From Phialophora verrucosa (lineage: Eukaryota > Ascomycota > Eurotiomycetes > Chaetothyriales > Herpotrichiellaceae), in assembly GCA_002099365.1 (NCBI GenBank), contig MSED01000006.1, positions 1,240,001-1,304,000 on the forward strand: 64,000 nucleotides of DNA, given 5' to 3'. A model generated the notes under the pieces. That model was not told the origin of the DNA. It worked only from the letters and a program-made list of their open reading frames with translations, and made no database searches. The translations under genes were made by a program, and so were the position numbers. Below are positions 41,613 to 52,198 of the stretch, one piece after another; position 1 is the stretch's first letter, and each line of letters begins with the position of its first letter.

Positions 41613-42618
41613 GAGCGTCCATTTAGAGGAATGGTGGATGGGACCTGGCAGGTGCAAACATGATGAAGAGCGCCGCGCCACCCCTACGAGACGGCAGAGC
41701 GGTTGTGGTATTAAGCTGGTCACGCCGCTTGGATGGGTCTGTCAATCTCAGAGTCAAGGCTCATTACCCATGTGATGGGTCGCTGAAGTCGTTCTTCGCG
41801 TTGCTGAAGATATTCTGCGACTTAAGCTCAATACAACGATGCAAAAGATCGAAAACAATCCAAGCTACCTTTACGGTAGAGCCTCCAAACACGGAAAAAA
41901 GAGCCGCGATACGTAGCACAGTGTCACGCATTCCCTGACCCAGGACATAGATGCCATCCACCATCGAAGGCAGAGTCTTGAAATCCGTACACAGGTGAAC
42001 GTCCGCTCCGTGGCATGCCGTGCCATTGCTAGAAAATGTCGATGGACGTCATGTCATACCATGTCTCTAGAAACAAGGCCCGCCAAATGATCCGCTGCGC
42101 TATCGCCATTGCCCCAGGGAGACTCAAGATGTAGAAGCTCGCGGCCATGGTTGTGTATGTAGCATGGAGAGTTGAGTATCAACCACCGGTCATGGCTGGT
42201 GCGCGGCAACGAATTCTGTCTGGCACTGACTTGGTGATATGGAGAAAGAGAGGGGGTAGCAGGAGAGGAGATTAGATTCCTCGAGTTGTCCAGAACAGCG
42301 GCGCGCGACCCGCCTTTACCGAAGGCGGTATTTCCCGGACGACAACCTTTTCTCGACACACGATGGGTTTTGTTATGAGATTAATTACTCGATAGAGTCT
42401 TATCACGTGATATAAATCTGTTCGATGAAGTTTCATAACGTGATGTTCATTTGGGTGAACAGTTGTGTTATGCGAAACGTACCGGAAGCTATTGCCTGCG
42501 GTCCACTGGCTTGAGTGCAGACATGCCATTCATTCCCTGTGGTGCGGGCTGAAGTGACCGGGAGGCACATCTAGCGTAGCGTTTCGCAGGTGAGCCTCCC
42601 AAAGGTAGTCCGTAATCT
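41613..42618. other. intergenic region between convergent genes
   Basis: About 1 kb. It includes the 12-base palindrome TATCACGTGATA at 42401-42412 in an AT-richer stretch. No gene recognised. Confidence 0.45.
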
Positions 42619-43203
42619 CTAGCCCATCTCAAGATTCTCTCGAATGTCGTCGGCGACGGTGTAGGGCCTTTCATTTGGAACGAGTCCGGCCTCGACGAGC
42701 TGGGCGGTAGTCACCTCTTGATCCCCGTCGAGTCTCTCCTTCAACTTTCTCGCGGTCTCCGTGACATCCTCGATACTCTCGATCCATTCGTCGATCCACA
42801 TAGGGATGATCGAGGGCGGGATGCCGACCTGCAGGCTCCGGTACGGGAGTCTTTCGATTCGCGGCGAGCGCTCCGGATCCCACTGCACGATCACAGCCTG
42901 GCCGGCTTCGTGCGGCTTGTGGGCCAGGCATGCTTGACGCAGGAGCTTTTCGAAGTTGGCATGCTTCATGCGCAGCGCGAGGATGCGGTCCTGACGATCA
43001 TCTTTGTACGAGTATCCACTCCGGTACATCGTCCAGCAGAAAGAGGGTTTGATCCATGTCATGCGTCCCGTGGTCCGGTAGGCCGGTGATGCGGAGAGTC
43101 TTTGGTCGCGGACGGCGGCTTCGGCAATCTCTTTGCTGTATGCTTGGTAGACTGTAATGCACTCATCGTCGTAATGCGCGCGAATGGCTCGTTGCTCCGG
43201 CAT
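42619..43203 (-). CDS. DUF4291 family protein
   Basis: This is a single exon of 194 residues from ATG 43203. The opening RAIRAHYDDECITVYQAYSKEIAEAAV and the core RMTWIKPSFCWTMYRSGYSYKDDRQDRILALRM are the hallmark of DUF4291, a family shared by bacteria and fungi with no known activity. The family resembles small soluble single-domain enzymes, and 190-200 residues is the normal length. Upstream lie two direct copies of a TGACTCA-containing motif (43303-43368), which may be its regulatory sites. There are no introns and no membrane segments. Confidence 0.85.
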   Translation of the reverse strand: MPEQRAIRAHYDDECITVYQAYSKEIAEAAVRDQRLSASPAYRTTGRMTWIKPSFCWTMYRSGYSYKDDRQDRILALRMKHANFEKLLRQACLAHKPHEAGQAVIVQWDPERSPRIERLPYRSLQVGIPPSIIPMWIDEWIESIEDVTETARKLKERLDGDQEVTTAQLVEAGLVPNERPYTVADDIRENLEMG

Positions 43204-43302
43204 GGTTGGGATTCATGCTTGTCGGTTGCATGTACTGTTGGAAACAATATGTCAAAACAGTATCGCACTTATAACAAGACATATCCGTTGCATGGCCAGA
43301 GA

Positions 43303-43368
43303 CAGTGACTCACGTTAAGGAGTTACTAGTTGGAACATACTTGTGCACAGTGACTCACGATAAAGAGT
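43303..43368. promoter_or_regulatory. Pair of 21-bp direct repeats with TGACTCA cores
   Basis: Copies at 43303-43323 and 43348-43368 differ at two positions, and each contains TGACTCA (43306-43312 and 43351-43357), the core bound by Gcn4/CpcA and other AP-1-type bZIP factors. Centre spacing is 45 bases. They lie about 100-165 bases upstream of the DUF4291 start codon. Confidence 0.55.
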
Positions 43369-44044
43369 CGAGTCATGTTTGGCAATCCGTCTAGAGAGCT
43401 GAGGTCGCCAGGATTAGGTAGATTCCAACTATCAAAAATGACGTATGCTTCTCCTCCCCAATTGTATTGAAAGTGACGAACCACCTGGTTCCTCTCCATA
43501 AAAATGCTATCTTAGCAAGGCCGACCTGGAAGCATGTGAAGATGCAAACGGCGACCGTGTAGGACTTCGCGGGTGGCGAATCTCCGCGGCTAGAGGACAT
43601 GAACAGACGGGATGTGAAGGAATGATGATGGGGATGCCTTGCGGAACAAGGCGTTGCCCTCTAGGAAGATTCCTCTCCGATGGCCAAGGAGACGGGGCTC
43701 TTGGGGTTCGTAAGGATCGCTACTGTACCCTCTATGTACATGTACTCCATTACTGGACGGAAAAGCCAGGACCATGAACAAGGAACCTCGCAAGAGAATC
43801 ATCTCAGACCTGTATAACGATCCACGACGGGCACCACCGTACATACTCTATTCCTCTGATTGCAGCCAACGTCGACTGAAAGAGCAGCGAGGAAGAGCAG
43901 GCTTGTGATGTCGACGCAGCTCAGCTCAGCTCAGATCAACTCATCTCAGCTCTCTGCCCACTGGACTGCGGAAGTAAATCCTAGATCTCGATACGAGTCC
44001 ACCCAAACCCGGCCGACACAGCGTGACAGGGCGCCTGTACCGCG
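43369..44044. other. intergenic region
   Basis: About 680 bases. Bases 43915-43955 are a low-complexity run of CAGCTC-like pentamers. No gene recognised. Confidence 0.45.
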
Positions 44045-44943
44045 TCATAAGTCGTCGAGGTTACACGTCTCGAGGAGATCCTGGGTCAGTTTCCCCTTGC
44101 GACTATACCCCTCGACATACCTGTCGCCCCACTCGCCCACCGTGTTGTCGTACGTCGTCTGGGGCTTGAGTTCGCACAAGTGACACATATTCGCCTTCAA
44201 GCCCTTCATGAGATTTAGCCGGGGGTATTCCTATTGATGCAGCGTTGGTCAGCCAGTGATGCGATGCGATGCGATGTGCTTTGCCTGGCTTGTTTTCGTT
44301 TCGCTTTGCCTCACATTCCTTTTTTGCTCGCTCTGCTTGGGCCGCTTCACGCGCAAAATTCGAGTCCATCTCGAGCGGTACTCCGTATATCGAGGTGACA
44401 TGGTATGCGTCACATGTTACTCACCTTCACCACGGCGTTATATTCGTCCCAAGTCAACAACCCGCCCGGCACCCTGTCCGGGCCCTGGAAATCGGCCCAA
44501 ATCCCGTAGCTGCACGCCTGGACCTCGGGCTCCTTCTCAAACACGATGCTCCCGATCGTGTGCAGCGCAATGGCATCCCACACCAGCTGCAGGCGATGTT
44601 TGTCCCACTCTTCCGCGGGGGCTTCGCGCTGGAGGAACCTGCGCGCGGCGTTGGCGCCGTCGACCTCGAACCTCTTTTCTGTGGTGATGATGTCCGAGTC
44701 CGGAGGGTGGCCGAGCGGGAAGCCCAGGTCGTGCATGATCGCGGCGAGGGCGTGGGCTTCGCAGTCGCGGTCCGGGAGGACCTTGTCGGCAATGATGAAG
44801 CCGAGGAGGAAGGATCGCACGATGTGGTTGTACGTGTCCGGCGTGGAGTATTGGCGGGTGTATTCGAGGGATTTTGTGATGAGGGGCGTGTCGGGGACGG
44901 TGACGCCGGCGAGGACTCGCGTGGGGAGAGTCGTGGGTGCCAT
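44045..44943 (-). CDS. Cyanamide hydratase-like HD-domain protein
   Basis: Exons 44943-44425 and 44230-44045 join in phase 0 to give 234 residues. ATG 44943 was chosen because family similarity starts with the following residues (LTKSLEYTR-like); an ATG at 45036 only adds an unstructured leader. The HD fold is shown by His40 in TPDTYNHIVRSF, the His71-Asp72 pair in AAIMHDLGFP, and DGANAARRFL followed by IALHT. The C-terminal exon supplies ELKPQTTYDNTVGEWGDRYVEGY, which completes the usual 230-245 residues of fungal and yeast (Ddi2/3-type) cyanamide hydratases. These zinc enzymes turn cyanamide into urea, although many homologues act on other substrates. The intron of 194 bases is longer than others in the window. 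Confidence 0.82.
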
Positions 44944-45682
44944 GACTAGTTGACGAAGGCACGGGGACGGGGAGGTGTATGGTATGGTACTGCTGGTGCT
45001 GTTATTGAGATCAGACAGGATAGATGCCTGTTTCACGAGCAGAGAGAGTAAGAGGACAGTCAGTGCGATTGAGAAAGGTGTTTGCGAGACACGACGTCCA
45101 ATGCTATCGACTACACAAGACTGTACCTTGCGGTGTCTGCTTACTTGGCCGTTTGCAGACGTGCATGTGCATGAATGCCCCTCCGCTCTCCCTGGTCGCC
45201 TCTCGCGGAGGGGTTGTTGTGGTAAAAGATTCTGCGGGATGAGAGAATCCCTGAACGTGTCCGCCTGTGACAGGCACAGAGGTGTCGGGACCGATCGTTA
45301 GAGCGCTTGATCTGGTGTGGCTTTCGGATCGGCTCGCTTGTTGATGCGGGACATGGAAACACTTTTCTGCTAATCAAGGAGCCATATCATCGGTAGCGGC
45401 CATGGTGTTTGGAACAATGAGAGAAGAAATCGGTCTCATTGGCAGGGACGCGTGACGCTGCGACGCCGGTGAGAGCGCTAAGCAGCGAGCCCCGCCTCCT
45501 ACCGTCGTAGTGGGACGCCGTGGGGGGAGGGCCGCGCATCGTCAAAGTCTTCTGACCAGGGATCTAGACTTGAAGAGAAAGAGAATTGCCAGCAGTCAAA
45601 ATTCGATAAGAGAATTACCGACATTATATCATCACAGTTGTTTTCCAACCCTTCTGCCGGCGAGCTTACGATTACGATTCTG
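44944..45682. other. divergent intergenic region
   Basis: About 740 bases between the HD-protein and methyltransferase genes. No gene or clear site recognised. Confidence 0.45.
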
Positions 45683-46769
45683 ATGCCTTCACCTGAGCGT
45701 GCTCAAGCCGAGGGAAGTTCCGCCACTGGTGACGAGTCTCTAGCCGGGATTGTCGTTGTGGACGACGACGTCGACTCGGCTTTCGAGGACGGCGACAACA
45801 TTTCCGACACCACCTCCATCTCATCCTCGATATACAGAGGCCGCATCGTAAATGGCCGGAAATACTCATCGCTGAGGGACGACTACTGGGGCCCCTCTGA
45901 CGAACAGCAGTATGAAGCCCTGAACGCCGGCCATCTGCTCTATCTTGTCTTGGATGCCAACCAGCCGAATCCGCTGTTTCGGGCTCCAATTACTGAGCCG
46001 TACAATGTCCTCGATATTGGGACCGGGCCTGGCACGTGGGCTATCGATGTGGCCGACCAATTTCCCGCTGCAATGGTCTACGGCGTCGATCTTTCTCCTC
46101 CACCGTCTTCGTGGGTACCTCCCAACTGCTTTCTGCAGGTCGACGATGTCCTGGAGGAGTGGACGTGGCGGGAGAAATTCGACCTGATCCATATGCGTCT
46201 GATGCTGGGCGCATTCACCGACAAGGAATGGGATGTAGTGTACCAGAAATGCTTCGACAATTTAAGGCCTGGAGGATACATTGAAGAAGTCGAGCTGGAT
46301 GTCCGGGTAATGTCTGACGACGGCTCTCTTGACCCAGATTCGCTGTTGGCGGGCTGGGGCCAGAACTTTCTCGATTGCGCACAACGGGCAGGACGACCTC
46401 TCGACACACAGTTGACCATGAAGGCGAAGATTGAGGCCGCTGGCTTCGTGGACGTCCAAGAACAATTGTACAAATGTCCGATCGGGGCGTGGCCAAAGGA
46501 CAAACTGCTCAAGGATGCTGGAAGGATCAACCTGGCCCATTGGAGCTCCGGTCTCGAGGGGTGGGCGATGTTTTTGTTGACGAGATGGGGCGCGCCGGAA
46601 GCGTGGACCGCGGACGAAGCCAGAGTATACGTCGCCAGAGTGAGGGAAGAGCTGAAGAGACCACGGCTGCACATATGGCATTACACGTAAGTCCCCCTCG
46701 AGCAGTATCGGTGCTAGGAGATACTAATCCTGTCACGGCAGCCGACGCGTCTGGGGAAGGAAGCCTTGA
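45683..46769 (+). CDS. SAM-dependent methyltransferase, LaeA-like
   Basis: Exons 45683-46686 and 46742-46769 give 343 residues. The tiny last exon adds eight residues (RRVWGRKP) after the split Thr codon, a common ending in this family, which confirms the 55-base GTAAGT...CAG intron. A Ser/Asp-rich N-terminus (1-50) precedes a Rossmann methyltransferase domain with motif I VLDIGTGPGTWAIDVA (109-124), an acidic VYGVDLSP, FDLIHMRLML, and LRPGGYIEEVELD. This layout is that of the large LaeA/UMTA group in filamentous fungi, some members of which regulate secondary metabolism while most are uncharacterised. ATG 45683 is the first ATG in the frame. The true LaeA orthologue cannot be told apart from its many paralogues by eye. 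Confidence 0.85.
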
Positions 46770-47589
46770 TGTGCAAGTCTGCAATGTGTAGGCCACGTTG
46801 AGCCTGCCAATTTGCTATTGACTATGACTATAATTGTGACCACTGGCGGATTTGTAACGCAGATTGAGGCCGTTACGTGCTGCTCTTGGAATTTAAGCGA
46901 CTATGGAAGCCCACAGAATACCCCGAGCATATATCTTTCATCCTTTCAGGTCCGCTGTAATTGAACTGGTTGGCGTTCCTCCCAAAACGCGGTCGATCGA
47001 TAACTTATGATACTGCAACTCCGCTGGGATTCTAAATGCCACCACTATTCATAGCACAGCTGTGCTCGACTGTAGATCTTGCTGCGAATCAGCGGAAGAG
47101 CAGAGCCTCTGACTCTACGTGAGATGTTGAGTCAGTCGGACTACAAAAGTCTTTGCAAAGGACTCCAGGGCAGTTTCCCATAGGGCTCAAGTTTGTACTC
47201 TAGGTATCGAGCGCAAGCCGCCATGTCCCTCGGTCTTTCATCTTCTTCCGTTGTGAATTCAGCAGGTGATAGGGCGAGCAGGGGGGGGGGTCCGGACATA
47301 AGATTGGCAAACCCTCGGACCTCGATGCGTCACTGCCATTCCAGCACAGCAACTTATGGCTTGCCAGGCTGTCGGCCGTCCCTTGTCCAGTCGATTTCGC
47401 ACCGAAATGGCTAGTGTTCATATCTCAGGGAGAATCGGCAAGCATCGCAAGGGTTCGAATTTGACAGGATAAGGACCGTCAGTAGCTCAACATCAGTGAG
47501 ACCAAATCTTCTTCTGGTTCCCATCGCCCATTCTGCTTCAACTCGTGCTATAGTAACATCTTCCTTGGTGAATACGTTTCCGAGTCGGG
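46770..47589. other. intergenic region
   Basis: About 820 bases, with a homopolymer run of G at 47281-47290. No gene recognised. Confidence 0.45.
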
Positions 47590-48555
47590 TCATTCTCTCA
47601 AAAAGCTTGCAAGACGAACATCTGCGAGAATCACGTCCGCGCAAAGTTGTTCTGCCCATGACACTAGCGCGGTGGCTCGATAGGGCTGACCATCAATCTC
47701 CCTTGCACTGTCAACATTCCGGTCCTGGTCGATGTTGCGGTTCTCCCTAGCAGACACTTGCTCGGTTGACTCCGTAGATCGCAAGACATCTGGTAATAGT
47801 GGCGACGCCGAGTCATGGATAGCGCGCCCACCGAAAGTACGCAATTCAACGCACACGCTGTCAGCGTAGGCCGTGGACGCCTCCAAGAACCACTGCATGA
47901 GAATGCTGAGACCCGTACGCTGCAAGTTCACGTCCATCCGTATTGCCGCGATTTCGGCCCGTAATTCTGCAATCTGTGCGGTGTCCTCTTTTATGCCAGT
48001 AAGAAGGGCCACCCTGGCCTAAATGCTAGATGTATCGTTCTGGAGGGATTCGATGGCCGAGAGGCTGTCAAGGGTGACGGTGCTCTGGAGGGCCAACTTG
48101 TGAGCCTCGCGACTTTGGCGCAGTCGATCCTTCTCGCCTCTTGCGGTGAAAAGCGAATGCATCCTTCTAGCTATGGAGGCCGATGGAAGCTTTCACAGCA
48201 GCTCCCCAATATTACCAGCCACTCCATTACATTCCCGAATGATAGTGATAAGATTTGGGCGCAGAGAGTCTGGATAGAAGCGGATCAGCTCAGGCTGTCG
48301 AAGAGCGTCAAGACACGGGGTCAGCAGCGCGATTTCCTTGGAAAAGACATCCGCGTCGACCCTGACTCCATTGGATGTGAAGAGCGACGTTGTCTGTCCA
48401 AAACGGGAGAGCGACAGTTCGGTAAACCCACATCCAGGCAGCCCTATCACCCAATCATCCAGCCTCCTTCGATCAACGGCAGGGGGACTTGACCATTTCA
48501 TATCTTCAACCATTTGGGCAGCTACTGCAGCAATATCAACAATGCCTCTATACAA
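47590..48555 (-). pseudogene. Decayed fungal N-terminal-domain (signalling/NLR-type) protein gene
   Basis: One minus-strand frame runs from about 48555 to 47590 and is interrupted only by TGA 48195-48193 and TAG 48021-48019. The three parts read smoothly across these stops: ITIIRECNGVAGNIGELL, then KDRLRQSREAHKLALQSTVTL, then TGIKEDTAQIAELRAEIAAI. This resembles the helical fungal N-terminal domain found at the front of ankyrin, NACHT and related signalling proteins, where a Cys-containing 'E-C' helix is followed by a basic segment and a Gln/Leu-rich helix. The effector part is absent or unrecognisable. A hydrophobic stretch upstream (48540-48650) and the minisatellite break up the 5' side. 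The alternative is several chance ORFs in one frame, which I think less likely. Confidence 0.45.
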
Positions 48556-48696
48556 GACAGTATTGCGGCGAAACAGCTGCAGACGGCGACACCCAAATCG
48601 ACGCGGTTCAGAAACACCCCTGCAATGACCCCGGCGGTGACGGACAGCACCATAATGACCGCGACTGCAATATACAGAGCTTGTGGATCAAGCCTT

Positions 48697-48912
48697 CGTG
48701 CAATCAGTAGAGCACGTGTCCGTGCAATCAGTAGAGCACGTGTCCGTGCAATCAGTAGAGCACGTGTCCGTGCAATCAGTAGAGCACGTGTCCGTGCAAT
48801 CAGTAGAGCACGTGTCCGTGCAATCAGTAGAGCACGTGTCCGTGCAATCAGTAGAGCACGTGTCCGTGCAATCAGTAGAGCACGTGTCCGTGCAATCAGT
48901 AGAGCACGTGTC
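48697..48912. repeat. 24-bp minisatellite, nine identical copies, each with a CACGTG box
   Basis: Nine head-to-tail units of 24 bases, followed by a 4-base start of a tenth; I see no mismatch among the nine. Each unit contains CAATCAGTAGAG followed by the palindrome CACGTG. As 24 is a multiple of three, all six frames stay open or shut together across the array, which produces artefact ORFs with 8-residue repeats on both strands. Confidence 0.95.
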
Positions 48913-50639
48913 CGTGTAAGCCTAGCTATGGTGCTATTGTTGATGAGCAGCGAGGCATTCCATCTCACAAATGCAAGCATGTTGTCCAGTAACTTGGGTT
49001 CGCGAAAGGCCCGCGTGTAAAGCTCATGAGGCTGCCGGCTCTCAACGTTGACAAGATGTGAAGAATAGGAAGGCCGGACGTCGATTCGATCCAGCTGATG
49101 TGTACGTTACTTGGAGTCTCAGGCATAATGGAGTGATGCACCCACCAAAGCGACATTCGCGATCTCGACCACTAACTGCTGACATCTGAGTGCGCGCTTT
49201 AGAGTAGACCCGAAGCTCGTTGCTTTGAAGAGACACTGCTTCAACTTCCTCATGACCACGGAACCCGAGTCCGTGGACAATACGTCAATCAAATGAAGAG
49301 CTAAGCGGCCTCGAGCGCCTTCTGCAACAATAGGTAGGTGAAAGACCTCAGAAGGTCCAGTAGAGCCTGAGGACACATTCTCCGCCGCCATTAACGCCGT
49401 TGTCATGTTCCTCTTGTTCGCGAGAGGGGTTCAGCGCAAACGAACGCGGCTTGGAGAGGGCCAGTCTCTGGGTTTTTCTATTCTGCTATGTTTCTCGGAT
49501 ATGCGAAAGTTCGAACATTGTTCAGCAACTGCGCCGAAAGAACGGAAAGATGCTGCGCGCCATGATACGAGACTTCGGGCAGACTATCGGACGATATTCG
49601 TTGGCGCGCAGTCGTAGATGGGGCGCTGCGAGCATGATCCCAGAAGTCACGAAAGATCAGATACTGAGTTTCGGGATGCGACCCAACGCACGGAGCAACA
49701 GGAGGGAGAGCTGCGATTCCCGTCATTGTCGCTGATCGGGAGGAGCTGGCCTCACACATGGCCAAGGAGGTGCAGTTGAGCACGATTTCATCAGTCTACA
49801 TATTAGCTGTTCTTTAGGCGTGCCCGCCATTTCGAGCATGGATGCCGCTGCTTTTGGCGGCTCTGGAATCTTGACTCGGCATCTCAGACGGCTTCCTTTG
49901 ATCCAAGCCCACCTGTTCGACGTGCTGGCTGCACCAACATCAAGAAAAGTCGCATAGTAAAGTCGCAGCCACAATCTGCCTCAATCTGCCTAATACACTT
50001 GTCATCGTCTCTTTCATAGTTTGAAGTCTAGCCCCCACGGTGCTACGGTCCGGTCCTTGTCCCTGCTCCCCTCGACGAATTCCACCATCCTTTGTAATTT
50101 TCTGCCCTTTTGTCCGCGTCTCAAAGATTTGTGATTTGGAGCTGATATCCGTTTATTTCCATTGGAACCGCTTCACTACAAGTGTCAAACAGATCCTTCA
50201 GCGGGTATGTGGCTTTGAGAGGGGACATGAGGACCAGGGTTTGTGCGCAGACCTGGTGCTCAAGTACATTCGATACAGTCGTGCTAGGCCGCCAATGAAG
50301 CCTTCTAAGGATCATGTCTCACAGATCAGGGCTCGAATCTCCGTTGCTATGCTGAAGTCAACACCACGGCATTCCCTCAATCAAACAAAACCCCCTCCGG
50401 ATAATCGAGCCATGGTAACTCGTTCGTTCAGGGCCATAGATCTCCAAATCTGATACAGAGTAGGTCGTCGATGCTTGGGTACGGTACGTGACCCCTTGAC
50501 CTCCGTGTCCTTCGTTTCGCTACAGGGCTGCTCTGAGATAAAATGGCTGGCAGTTTCCTGTGGCCCACGTGTGATCGGTCATGCTATCGTCCTTCTCGTT
50601 ATCAGACATCGAGATCAACCGTGTGACTTCATCATCAGC
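48913..50639. other. gene-free region, 1.7 kb
   Basis: No intact gene recognised on either strand. Some minus frames (for example 49406-49119) look mildly protein-like and might be further remains of the decayed gene next door, but I cannot assign them. Confidence 0.4.
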
Positions 50640-51581
50640 CTATATCTTGATAGTTTCCGCGTCATTCACTCCAAATATCTCCTCCATGGGATCCTTGTAA
50701 TTGACAAACCCGCAGAATGGCGGGCTAATCGCATATCCAAGCAACCGCTGCGCCTTGGGCGACAGCCTCTTGGCTTTTTCAGGCGGGACCATGAAATATT
50801 GGTTCTCCACTTGCCGATACATTCCCTTGCACAAAAAGATGCCCACCGTCTCGCGAGCCTCGTCCCTGCCCAATGGTTAGACCGATGTACCGAAGAGAAT
50901 CAATCGCGGGAGTACTTACGTTGTTGAGTTGGCGCCTCCAGCATGGTAAGTGCCCCCCAGAAAAAGAAATGTGTCCCCCGGATTGAGCTCGGCCGGAACT
51001 GCCTCATGGTCGAATGGCGTCCGCTCGTCTCCCCATTTGTGAGACCCAGGGATCGCAATGGTCGCCCCGTTCGCCTTGGTCGTCTTTACCACCGCAGTGA
51101 CAGCCCCGAGCATCATCGGTGTCGCTCCTGGTGCGGTGTGGTAGTCGATCTCGTCACGATGGAGGCCCTGTTGCTTGCCGCCTGGGTTGACTTGGAATCC
51201 CACCGTGCTCGAAATCTGCGGCTTGGACACGGCCGTGTGTCGTTCTTGCCCGACCCAGTATTCATATGTGGACGTCAACAGTCGTGAAGCAACCTCAGTC
51301 AGAATAGGATTCAGAGCCAGATCAACGCATGCATCTGAAATTCCCAGCAACCCAATGGCTCGACGAGTGGTTTTGGGGAAGAACCCAGAGACATCGCCAC
51401 TGTCGGATTCGAAGTATGGCTTGAGATCCGCCCGAATCTGGGCTGCAGCCCCGGGATCAATAAAATTCTCGATAATGATGCCCCCGTCGCGGTCGAGAAC
51501 TTTCAGAATAAAGTCTATGTCGGCATCCCGGGCGTTGGTGCGAACAATGCTTGGAGGATTTGAGACTTCGCTTGTCGACAT
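50640..51581 (-). CDS. Phytanoyl-CoA dioxygenase (PhyH) family oxygenase
   Basis: Exons 51581-50920 and 50865-50640 join across a 54-base GTAAGT...CAG intron to give 295 residues. The double-stranded beta-helix core has the iron ligands His141 and Asp143 in GLHRDEIDYH and His213 in TYHAGGANST; the Arg expected to bind 2-oxoglutarate lies in the second exon region (DEARETVG or following). MLGAVTAVVKTTKANGATIAIPGSHKW is typical of fungal PhyH enzymes such as those that tailor alkaloids and terpenoids. ATG 51581 was chosen since the upstream part of the frame to 51869 has no domain. It uses 2-oxoglutarate and O2 to hydroxylate or rearrange a small molecule. Its neighbours are a Zn2Cys6 regulator and a Rieske oxygenase, which hints at a shared pathway. 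Confidence 0.88.
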
Positions 51582-52198
51582 TGTGGACTCGGGAATCAAT
51601 ACGATGTTGTAGGAGAAGTTGGCGTGGTCGATGCACAATAGTTTGATTATCGCTTCGATACATCGTTTTGAAGGTCTCGGGGAGAGGGTTTTATATTCTC
51701 CATCATCATCAATTGCTTCGCTTTCGCTGGTGCAGCGGGATGCTCCACTCGACTCGACTCGATATACTCCGTAATGCAAAGAGCGTGGAAAGCGTGTGGC
51801 TTGCCCTGGACCAATCGAACAAAACTTCCAACTTCGGTCTAGGGTGTGGAATTCGAACGAATAAAACAACGATGCCTTAGTCTTGCTATCTCGGGACGTG
51901 CTTGATGGCGCTCCCTCGACATCGCTGACAGACTTGCGGCAGCCGTTACCCTGCTGACCATATTCTATGCATCAAGTTGCCAAATCTTGACCATTGGGTG
52001 GATCGAACAAGTCCTCGATCAGAGAGCTGAGAATCACCAATTTGCCACATCGTCCCCGGTAGAGTAGCCCGTAGCCTGTCCATACACGAATGTCGAGTAG
52101 GGGACAGCGTCTGAGGTTGCCGCATGACGTTCCGTCTGTGGGCGGAAATAGTGTTGAGAGGGAAACGCTACTGTTTGGAACTTTGGAAGACATTATGA
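51582..52198. other. intergenic region
   Basis: About 620 bases between two minus-strand genes, presumably the promoter of the PhyH gene. No clear element recognised. Confidence 0.45.

Noticed and set aside
47440..47470. TTCGAA-type T-loop sequence near 47452 as part of a tRNA gene
   Set aside because: No matching T stem or acceptor stem could be found around it.
48514..49020. Long repeat-bearing open frames on both strands (up to 168 codons) across the 24-bp array
   Set aside because: They are open because the repeat unit is a multiple of three without stops in those frames; the flanking parts have no family resemblance.
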